Assembly (NCBI GenBank): GCA_024641805.1
Contig: JAHECJ010000147.1
Span: 1-6,145, forward strand
Source of the DNA: Desulfococcus sp.
GTDB taxonomy: Bacteria; Desulfobacterota; Desulfobacteria; Desulfobacterales; Desulfosalsimonadaceae
Direction: 5' to 3'
Length of the DNA: 6,145 bases
Shown here: positions 1 through 5,325 of the stretch, in pieces
How positions within the stretch are numbered: position 1 is the stretch's first letter
Layout: the number at the start of each line of letters is the position of its first letter
Notes under the pieces: model-generated
What the model was told of the DNA's origin: nothing
Database searches by the model: none
What the model saw: only the letters and a program-made list of their open reading frames with translations
Program-made: the position numbers and the translations under genes

Positions 1-2610
1 ATCAAACTCGGCCAGTTTTTTGCCCAGCATGATCTGTGTGGCAATACTGGCCATGGAGATATTGCAGACCTTGGATACCAGAGGCACTGTCCTGGATGCC
101 CGGGGATTGGCCTCCAAAATATAGACCGTATCATCGGCAATCGCGTACTGGATATTCATCAACCCCACAACCCCCAGCTCGATGGCGATCTTTTTGGTGT
201 ATTCATTGATAGTTTCAATATGTTTGACCGGAATGCTGACCGGGGGAATCACGCAGGCCGAGTCACCGGAATGCACCCCGGCCAATTCAATGTGCTCCAT
301 CACCGCCGGTACAAATGCATCGGTTCCGTCCGCAATCGCATCCGCTTCCGCCTCGATGGCATTCTGCAGGAACCTGTCAATCAGGATCGGTCGTTCCGGA
401 GACACGTCCACGGCGGCCGCCATGTAATATTTCAGCATGGCTTCGTCCGATACCACCATCATGGCGCGGCCGCCCAACACATATGACGGGCGGACCATCA
501 ACGGATATCCTATCCGCGCGGCCACTTCCAGGGCCTGTTCTTCCGAATGCGCCATTCCCGATTCCGGCTGGGGAATACCCAGCTTACGCATTACCTGCCG
601 GAAGCGGTCCCGGTCTTCCGCCAGGTCGATGGTATCCGGGCATGTACCTAAAATTCTGACCCCTGCTTCCTCCAGCTCTTTGGCAATGTTCAGCGGCGTC
701 TGGCCGCCAAACTGAACAATCACCCCTTCCGGTTTTTCCTTTTCGTAGATGCTCAGAACATCTTCCACCGTCAAAGGTTCAAAATACAGCTTATCGGATG
801 TGTCATAATCGGTGGAAACGGTTTCCGGATTACAGTTGACCATGATGGATTCGAGCCCTGCGTCCCGGATGGCGAATGCCGCATGAACGCAGCAATAATC
901 GAATTCAATCCCCTGCCCGATCCGGTTCGGTCCGCCGCCGAGAACCATAATTTTCCGGTTATCGCTGACGCCCACCTTGTCCGATGCATTGTAGGTGGAA
1001 TAATAATACGCGGCATCTTCCACGCCGCTGACCGGCACCGGTTCCCATGCTTCATTCACTCCCAGGGACTTTCGCCTGTCGCGGATTTCCTTTTCAGGGA
1101 CGCCCAGAATCTTGGCCAGGTATTTGTCTGCGAATCCGTCTTTTTTCGCCTGGATCAGCAGCGCATCCGGGGGCAGATTCCCCTTGTATTCCAGAATCTT
1201 CTCTTCAAGGAGCACCAGCTCTTTCATCTGCTCGATAAACCATGCCTTGATATGGGTTAATTCGTGCAACTGCTCAATATCCGCCCCTTTTCGCAAGGCT
1301 TCGTACATGATGAACTGCCGCTCGCTGGTCGGCGTGCTCACTAGTGTCATCAATTCATCCAGGGATTTTTTATTAAAATTCTTTGCAAATCCCAGCCCGT
1401 ACCGGCCGTTTTCCAGAGAGCGGATAGCCTTCTGAAATGCTTCCTTGTAATTCTTGCCGATGCTCATGACCTCTCCGACGGCGCGCATCTGCGTTCCGAG
1501 CCTGTCTTCCACCCCCTCAAATTTTTCAAAGGCCCACCGGGCGAATTTTACAACCACATATTCTCCGGAAGGCGTATATTTCTCAAGGGTTCCGTCCCGC
1601 CAGTACGGGATCTCGTCCATGGTCAGCCCGCCGGCGAGCAGCGAGGACACCATGGCAATGGGGAACCCCGTGGCCTTGGATGCCAGTGCCGAGGAGCGGG
1701 ATGTCCGGGGATTGATTTCTATGACCACCACGCGGCCGGTTTTCGGATCATGGGCGAACTGAACATTCGTGCCGCCGATGACCTCGATGGCTTCCACAAT
1801 GGCATACGAGTAATCCTGGAGGCGTTTCTGCAGTTCCTTTGATATGGTCAGCATGGGGGCGGTGCAGTAAGAATCGCCGGTGTGCACCCCCATGGCATCC
1901 ACGTTTTCGATGAAACACACGGTGATCATCTGGTTTTTGGCGTCGCGAACCACTTCCAGTTCCAGTTCCTCCCATCCGAGCACCGATTCTTCCACCAATA
2001 TTTGATGTACGAGGCTTGCGGCCAGTCCACGGGCGGCAATGGTTCTTAACTCTTCAATGTTATAAACCAGACCGCCGCCGGTGCCCCCCATGGTATAGGC
2101 GGGCCGGATAACCACCGGATACCCCAGGGATTCAGCGACCTTTTCGGCATCCTCCAGCTTATTGACCGCCTGGCTTCTCGGCATTTCAATACCGATTTTG
2201 TTCATGGTTTCCTTGAAGGCCGTCCGGTCCTCCCCCCGTTCAATCGCGCCCAGGTTCACCCCGATAATTTTGACGCCGTACTTTTCCAGTACCCCGGTTT
2301 GGGCCAGTTCGGAGGTCAGGTTCAGGGCGGACTGACCGCCCAGATTCGGCAGCAGCGCATCCGGGCGCTCTTTTTCAATGATCCACGTCATGGTCTGCAG
2401 ATTCAGTGGTTCGATATAGGTTACATCCGCCATGCCCGGGTCGGTCATGATGGTTGCCGGATTGGAATTCACCAGCACGATTTCATATCCCAAAGAACGC
2501 AGCGCTTTACACGCCTGCGTTCCCGAGTAATCAAATTCGCAGGCCTGTCCGATAATAATCGGGCCGGACCCGATGATCATTACCTTTCTAATATCATCTA
2601 ACCTGGGCAT
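1..2610 (-). CDS. carB: Carbamoyl-phosphate synthase large subunit (3' end beyond window)
   Basis: This subunit makes carbamoyl phosphate from bicarbonate, ammonia and two ATP, for pyrimidine and arginine synthesis in the cytoplasm; the ammonia normally comes from the CarA glutaminase. The frame is open from ATG at 2610 to base 1, giving 870 residues of a usual ~1,070, so the end of the second synthetase half and the allosteric MGS-like domain are outside the window. Both ATP-grasp halves are visible. Half 1 has GSGPIIIGQACEFDYSG (14-30), R129, GYPVVIRP (163-170), HTGDS (243-247), Q284 and EINPR (298-302). Half 2 has GGGPNRIGQGIEFDYCCVH (558-576), GYPLMVRPSYVLGG (701-714), HSGDS (780-784) and EANPR (833-837). 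These match the E. coli nucleotide ligands to within a few residues. The start is fixed by AAGGAG six bases upstream and by the standard N-terminus. The join between halves reads EPVPVSGVED (523-532) where E. coli-type enzymes have VDTCAAEF. The gene directly upstream is PurF-like, not carA. Confidence 0.97.
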   Translation of the reverse strand, partial: MPRLDDIRKVMIIGSGPIIIGQACEFDYSGTQACKALRSLGYEIVLVNSNPATIMTDPGMADVTYIEPLNLQTMTWIIEKERPDALLPNLGGQSALNLTSELAQTGVLEKYGVKIIGVNLGAIERGEDRTAFKETMNKIGIEMPRSQAVNKLEDAEKVAESLGYPVVIRPAYTMGGTGGGLVYNIEELRTIAARGLAASLVHQILVEESVLGWEELELEVVRDAKNQMITVCFIENVDAMGVHTGDSYCTAPMLTISKELQKRLQDYSYAIVEAIEVIGGTNVQFAHDPKTGRVVVIEINPRTSRSSALASKATGFPIAMVSSLLAGGLTMDEIPYWRDGTLEKYTPSGEYVVVKFARWAFEKFEGVEDRLGTQMRAVGEVMSIGKNYKEAFQKAIRSLENGRYGLGFAKNFNKKSLDELMTLVSTPTSERQFIMYEALRKGADIEQLHELTHIKAWFIEQMKELVLLEEKILEYKGNLPPDALLIQAKKDGFADKYLAKILGVPEKEIRDRRKSLGVNEAWEPVPVSGVEDAAYYYSTYNASDKVGVSDNRKIMVLGGGPNRIGQGIEFDYCCVHAAFAIRDAGLESIMVNCNPETVSTDYDTSDKLYFEPLTVEDVLSIYEKEKPEGVIVQFGGQTPLNIAKELEEAGVRILGTCPDTIDLAEDRDRFRQVMRKLGIPQPESGMAHSEEQALEVAARIGYPLMVRPSYVLGGRAMMVVSDEAMLKYYMAAAVDVSPERPILIDRFLQNAIEAEADAIADGTDAFVPAVMEHIELAGVHSGDSACVIPPVSIPVKHIETINEYTKKIAIELGVVGLMNIQYAIADDTVYILEANPRASRTVPLVSKVCNISMASIATQIMLGKKLAEFD

Positions 2611-2616
2611 GTCTTC

Positions 2617-2622
2617 TCCTTT
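2617..2622 (-). promoter_or_regulatory. Ribosome binding site of carB
   Basis: The minus strand reads AAGGAG six bases before the ATG at 2610. This is a near-ideal Shine-Dalgarno sequence and it decides the carB start. It shows that carB has its own strong initiation signal and need not be translationally coupled to the PurF-like gene upstream. Confidence 0.85.
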
Positions 2623-2687
2623 GTCTATTTGTTATCGTGATAGATTGATTGATTTTATCAGTATGTCTTCCGGAAATGATTGCGTGA

Positions 2688-2716
2688 TATAGAATAAGTG
2701 GAAATTTTGATGGCAA
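2688..2716 (-). promoter_or_regulatory. Possible weak sigma70 promoter for carB
   Basis: On the minus strand TTGCCA (2711-2716) is followed after 17 bases by TCTATA (2688-2693), about 77 bases before the carB start. The -35 match is good but the -10 match is poor; the overlapping hexamers TATTCT and TATATC give 14- and 19-base spacers. The -35 touches the outer end of the palindromic repeat, so the repeat could have brought or altered it. carB may instead be read through from the PurF-like gene. This is a guess from hexamers only. Confidence 0.2.
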
Positions 2717-2834
2717 TGATAAAAGTGTCATATGCAAGGCGCACAAATCCGTCAGAAATGAGGCGTACTTTATGTACGTTGAATTACTGACGGATGAAGT
2801 GCAACGAAGCAGCTGCGGTTTTAGCTTTGTCATT
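2715..2834. repeat. Palindromic MITE-like repeat with terminal inverted repeats, ~120 bp
   Basis: This stretch is nested inverted repeats around base 2771. The outer ends are AATGATAAAAG (2715-2725) and CTTTGTCATT (2825-2834), which are imperfect terminal inverted repeats. Inside lie GCAC (2741-2744) with GTGC (2799-2802), then a perfect 9-bp pair ATCCGTCAG (2747-2755) and CTGACGGAT (2787-2795), then AAT/ATT (2757-2759, 2783-2785), and CGTAC (2764-2768) with GTACG (2774-2778) around a TTTAT loop. The transcript would fold into a long hairpin on either strand. There is no T tract, so it is not a typical intrinsic terminator. Its right end supplies two bases of the PurF-like stop codon. No second copy occurs in this window and no target-site duplication is clear, so calling it mobile is inference. 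Confidence 0.7.
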
Positions 2835-4236
2835 AAAAATGGCTGGTCCCGTCCCAGCAGTGGGTACAGAGCTTCTCCTTGGGCAGACCGATGGCCTCCA
2901 CCAGATCCTCAAGAGTCTGGTATTTCAAGGAGGTCATTTTTAGCCGGGCACGGATACGATCCACCATGGCATGTTTTTCTGCAGAGCCGGAAATTGCATA
3001 TTTTTCTATATTCTGAAAGTCCGACCCCTCGATTTCATGGATTACTTTTCTCCCGATCAGATCCAGGGTGGAACGCGATGTTGAGAAATTCAAAAATTCA
3101 CACGGAAAAATCAAGGAGGGGCATGCGGTCCGCATATGGACTTCTTTGGCACCGGCATCAAACAATATCTGGATATTGTCTTTCAGCTGGGTTCCCCGGA
3201 CGATGGAATCATCACAGAATAACAGCCGTTTCCCGTCTATGAGCGCCTGGACGGGAATGAGTTTCATCCGGGCCACCAGGTCCCGGGTTCGCTGATCCTG
3301 AGGCATAAAACTTCTCGGCCAGGTAGGCGTGTATTTCACAAACGGCCGACAATACGACACCTTTCTTTCATTCGCATAACCTAAGGCATGGCCGATCCCG
3401 GAATCCGGAATCCCTGAAACCATGTCCACTTCCACCGCGTCATTTCTGGCAAGGGCGCTTCCGCACCGATACCGCACCTCTTCGACATTAATCTTTTCAT
3501 AACCGGATGCCGGGTAGCCATAGTATACCCACAAAAAGGAACACACCTGCATCTCTTCACCCGGTTTTTTCAACTGCTCATACCCGTCGGCATCGAAAAA
3601 AACAATTTCCCCCGGGCCGAGATATTTTTCAACCCGGTATCCCAGGTTAAAAAACGCACAGGTTTCGAAACTTGCCGCATAGGCATCTTCTTTCTTCCCG
3701 ATGGCAATGGGGGTTCTGCCCAGCTTGTCCCGGGCTGCGTAAATGCCCTTGTTCGTGAGCAGAAGGATAGAGCAGGAACCGGAAATGGCCTCCTGGGCCT
3801 TTGCGATACCTTCCTCAAACGAACTCCCCCGGCTGATCAGCATGGCGACCAGTTCAGTGGGATTAATCTGGTTTTCCCCGGATTCTGAAAAATTAATTTT
3901 CTGATCAAAGGCCTTTTGCGCAATTTCCGGCAGGTTATTAATTTTACCCACCGTGGCAATCCCGAATGTTCCCAAATGCGAGCCGATAATTAACGGCTGG
4001 GAATCAGTATCACTAATTACTCCGATTCCTTTTTTACCGGCAAGATTTGAAAGTTCGGGTTCCAGCTTTGTCCTGAAATAACTATTTTCAATATTTTTAA
4101 TGGTTTTTTTAATTCCATCCCGATTGCTGATGGCCAGGCCGCCCCGTTTGGTCCCCAGATGAGAATGGTAATCCGTCCCATAAAATACATCCTGCGTACA
4201 ATCCTGCTTGGATACGCACCCGAAAAATCCACCCAT
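2833..4236 (-). CDS. Amidophosphoribosyltransferase (PurF) family protein with degenerate glutaminase site
   Basis: True PurF transfers glutamine-derived ammonia to PRPP, giving 5-phosphoribosylamine, the first step of purine synthesis. This protein has 467 residues, a normal PurF length, and aligns end to end. The phosphoribosyltransferase half is well kept: PDSG (277-280) and the PRPP loop CDDSIVRGTQ (341-350). Four cysteines (C232, C379, and C457/C460 in CTHC) sit where Bacillus-type PurF binds a 4Fe-4S cluster. The N-terminal Ntn-glutaminase half is recognisable in fold (IYAARDKLGRTPIAIG, 165-180) but lacks its active site. Residue 2 is Gly, not the nucleophilic Cys. The GIGHTRYST segment reads GIGVISDTD (70-78), so the catalytic Arg is Ser75. 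HNGNL reads TVGKI (95-99), and the Asp of SDTEV is Pro126. The flexible PRPP loop around K301-M311 is also altered. Similar 'MGGFFG' PurF relatives exist in other anaerobes as I recall, which suggests a conserved subfamily rather than a decaying gene. Glutamine-independent amination, PRPP sensing and a regulatory role are all possible. carB follows on the same strand. Confidence 0.9.
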   Translation of the reverse strand: MGGFFGCVSKQDCTQDVFYGTDYHSHLGTKRGGLAISNRDGIKKTIKNIENSYFRTKLEPELSNLAGKKGIGVISDTDSQPLIIGSHLGTFGIATVGKINNLPEIAQKAFDQKINFSESGENQINPTELVAMLISRGSSFEEGIAKAQEAISGSCSILLLTNKGIYAARDKLGRTPIAIGKKEDAYAASFETCAFFNLGYRVEKYLGPGEIVFFDADGYEQLKKPGEEMQVCSFLWVYYGYPASGYEKINVEEVRYRCGSALARNDAVEVDMVSGIPDSGIGHALGYANERKVSYCRPFVKYTPTWPRSFMPQDQRTRDLVARMKLIPVQALIDGKRLLFCDDSIVRGTQLKDNIQILFDAGAKEVHMRTACPSLIFPCEFLNFSTSRSTLDLIGRKVIHEIEGSDFQNIEKYAISGSAEKHAMVDRIRARLKMTSLKYQTLEDLVEAIGLPKEKLCTHCWDGTSHF

Positions 4237-4247
4237 GCTAATATTAT

Positions 4248-4251
4248 CTCC
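4248..4251 (-). promoter_or_regulatory. Ribosome binding site of the PurF-like gene
   Basis: The minus strand has GGAG 11 bases before the ATG at 4236. The spacing is somewhat long, but no in-frame ATG, GTG or TTG lies in the 24 bases upstream of this ATG, so 4236 is the sensible start. This matters because it confirms that residue 2 is Gly and that no upstream start restores a Met-Cys N-terminus. Confidence 0.6.
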
Positions 4252-4285
4252 AAATTTATTATTAAAACTAATTAATATTGACCCT

Positions 4286-4314
4286 AATTATTCATAAAAC
4301 AACGGATCATGCAA
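4286..4314 (-). promoter_or_regulatory. Possible promoter of the PurF-like/carB unit
   Basis: On the minus strand TTGCAT (4309-4314) is followed after 17 bases by ATAATT (4286-4291). It lies about 50 bases upstream of the PurF-like start in AT-rich DNA. Other AT-rich hexamer pairs nearby are nearly as good, so the exact site is uncertain. Confidence 0.3.
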
Positions 4315-4389
4315 AAGAAAAATTATTTACACGCTAAAAATTCCATTTAAAATCAATTGACGATTTCAACCCGGACGCCTCTGAAGGTC

Positions 4390-4424
4390 CTGTTGTTTGA
4401 ATACCGGCCGGATACAAACAACAG
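4390..4424. repeat. Perfect 10-bp inverted repeat around a CCGGCCGG core
   Basis: CTGTTGTTTG (4390-4399) and CAAACAACAG (4415-4424) are exact reverse complements, separated by 15 bases whose centre is the self-complementary CCGGCCGG (4404-4411). It could be an operator for an unidentified regulator between the two divergent promoters, or an RNA hairpin. Neither strand has a T tract after it, so an intrinsic terminator is unlikely. It is about 150 bases upstream of the PurF-like start and 110 bases upstream of the TetR-gene promoter -35. Confidence 0.6.
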
Positions 4425-4533
4425 TCATCCTAAAATGTAACAACCTTATTTTTAAATAAAATTTTGATTCTATCCCGCAGGCTTTCGCAACCGATTTCCC
4501 TTAGAAACGAGTTTTCCGGCTTTAAAAAATCGC

Positions 4534-4562
4534 TTGACAGAAAATGGGGCATACAATACAAC
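4534..4562 (+). promoter_or_regulatory. Sigma70-type promoter of the TetR-SulP operon
   Basis: A consensus -35 box TTGACA (4534-4539) is followed by a 17-base spacer and TACAAC (4557-4562), a 4-of-6 match to the -10 consensus. The last two bases of the -10 are the first two of the first operator. Transcription would start near 4569, inside the first operator, so a bound repressor would directly block the polymerase. The leader would be about 150 bases long. Confidence 0.65.
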
Positions 4563-4574
4563 TGATCGATCAGT
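4561..4574. promoter_or_regulatory. TetR-type operator 1 (perfect 14-bp palindrome)
   Basis: ACTGATCGATCAGT is its own reverse complement. It has the form ACTGA-N4-TCAGT, typical in length and symmetry of TetR-family operators. It overlaps the -10 box and the expected transcription start. The adjacent TetR gene is the obvious candidate to bind it, implying autorepression. Confidence 0.7.
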
Positions 4575-4578
4575 CAGC

Positions 4579-4598
4579 CTAACTGACTGATCAGTTAG
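4579..4598. promoter_or_regulatory. TetR-type operator 2
   Basis: CTAACTGA (4579-4586) and TCAGTTAG (4591-4598) are exact reverse complements flanking CTGA. The core again reads ACTGA-N4-TCAGT, the same half-sites as operator 1. The two centres are 21 bp apart, two helical turns, so two repressor dimers would sit on the same DNA face. The segment between them also forms a 10-bp inverted repeat, GATCAGTCAG with CTGACTGATC. Confidence 0.7.
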
Positions 4599-4683
4599 TT
4601 TTTACCGGTAATCTGCTGCCGCATATCCAGGGATATATAGAACGAGATATTTGAAATATAACGACCCTATTTTAAATATTGCT

Positions 4684-4695
4684 TCGCTGCAGCGA
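4684..4695. repeat. 12-bp perfect palindrome in the TetR leader
   Basis: TCGCTGCAGCGA is self-complementary and lies just upstream of the AAGGA (4701-4705) that probably serves as the ribosome binding site. In RNA it could form a four-pair hairpin with a TGCA loop and might affect initiation. It may also be chance, as the sequence is short. Confidence 0.35.
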
Positions 4696-4719
4696 GCAAT
4701 AAGGAATGCCCCACTCACC

Positions 4720-5313
4720 ATGTCAAAAAAAGAAGATATACTGAAAGCCGCCACACTCCTTTTTGCCACCAATGGCTTTAAAGACACTTCCATGGCGGAA
4801 CTCGCCCATATGACCGGCGCGGCCAGCGCCACGATTTTTTATCATTTTAAAAGCAAGGAAGAGCTTTTTTTGTCCGTACTGAGCAGCGTCAAAGACGGAA
4901 TCCTTGATGAGTTTTCCCATTATTTCGGTGAAAAAAAATTCGCCAACGGACTGGAAATGCTGGAAGGAACGGTTTCTTTTTATCTTTATCTGGCCGGGAA
5001 CAAAGCCGAATGGTTTCTTTTGCTCCACCGGTACTATCCCTACAAACTGGCCAAGGAGAACAATGCCTGCCGGCATTCCCTGGAAGATATCTATAACTGC
5101 TTTGTAGACATATTTGAAAAAGCCCTGGTTCAGGGACAGGCCGATGGATCCATCGGCAAACTGTCGCCGCGCAAAACTGCGCTGCTCATGCTATCTACCG
5201 TAGACGGCATTGTCAGATTCAAAAACTGTGATTTATATGATGCCGGTGCACTTTATAATGAACTGATCGCCACCATTCGGCGAATGGCGGCCAACCGAAA
5301 TCAAAAAATATAG
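4720..5313 (+). CDS. TetR/AcrR-family transcriptional repressor
   Basis: This is a 197-residue cytoplasmic DNA-binding protein, a typical TetR length. The N-terminal helix-turn-helix is clear. ILKAATLLFATNGF (7-20) is followed by the recognition region TSMAELAHMTGAASATIFYHF (23-43) and then KSKEELF (44-50), the usual family pattern. The C-terminal ~145 residues form the helical ligand and dimer domain, rich in aromatic residues (WFLLLHRYYPY, 98-108), so a hydrophobic ligand is plausible, but it cannot be named. I chose ATG 4720 because MSKKEDILKAA is a normal family start; the frame opens upstream at TTG 4651 but that extension has no family resemblance. AAGGA at 4701-4705 is 14 bases from the ATG, a weak signal. 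The tandem operators upstream suggest autorepression, and the SulP gene 12 bases downstream is the likely co-regulated target. Confidence 0.93.
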   Translation: MSKKEDILKAATLLFATNGFKDTSMAELAHMTGAASATIFYHFKSKEELFLSVLSSVKDGILDEFSHYFGEKKFANGLEMLEGTVSFYLYLAGNKAEWFLLLHRYYPYKLAKENNACRHSLEDIYNCFVDIFEKALVQGQADGSIGKLSPRKTALLMLSTVDGIVRFKNCDLYDAGALYNELIATIRRMAANRNQKI

Positions 5314-5317
5314 GTGG
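5313..5317 (+). promoter_or_regulatory. Ribosome binding site of the SulP gene
   Basis: GGTGG begins at the last base of the TetR stop codon and lies 8 bases before the ATG at 5326. The overlap with the stop codon and the 12-base gap point to one transcript with possible translational coupling of the repressor and transporter genes. Confidence 0.6.
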
Positions 5318-5325
5318 TATTTTCA

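Larger units (their letters stand above)
4237..4719. other. Divergent intergenic control region, no gene seen
   Basis: These 483 bases separate the minus-strand PurF-like gene from the plus-strand TetR gene. The left part (4237-4360) is very AT-rich and holds the likely promoter toward the PurF-like gene. The middle has a strong inverted repeat at 4390-4424. The right part has a sigma70-like promoter at 4534-4562 overlapped by two TetR-type operators (4561-4598), a 10-bp palindrome TTACCGGTAA (4602-4611), and a leader of about 150 bases before the TetR ATG. That leader includes a perfect 12-bp palindrome at 4684-4695. I see no convincing ORF, tRNA, riboswitch or terminator here. Confidence 0.6.

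Noticed and set aside
883..1260. Plus-strand open frames within the carB region.
   Set aside because: They are antisense to a continuous, motif-rich carB frame and show no family features; the same applies to the other plus-strand frames between 182 and 2601.
2594..2833. Possible small gene, 79 codons on the minus strand, overlapping the PurF-like stop and the carB start.
   Set aside because: Most of it is the palindromic repeat, it has no recognisable protein features, and it overlaps the strong carB ribosome binding site and start.
2715..2834. Rho-independent terminator after the PurF-like gene.
   Set aside because: It is a long hairpin but has internal mismatches and no T tract; its nested terminal repeats fit a dispersed repeat better.
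3018..3295. Plus-strand frames inside the PurF-like gene.
   Set aside because: They are antisense to the well-supported phosphoribosyltransferase region and have no recognisable domain.
4017..4253. Minus-strand frame overlapping the PurF-like N-terminus, which could suggest a frameshift hiding a normal Met-Cys start.
   Set aside because: Its N-terminus has no Cys2 or glutaminase motif, and the PurF frame aligns from its own first residues (MGGFFG), so there is no sign of a frameshift.
4390..4424. Intrinsic terminator.
   Set aside because: The stem is good, but the loop is 15 bases and no T run follows on either strand; it also lies upstream of both genes.
4651..4719. TTG start that would add 23 residues to the TetR protein.
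   Set aside because: The added residues do not resemble TetR N-termini, TTG is weak with no good ribosome binding site, and ATG 4720 gives the normal family start.
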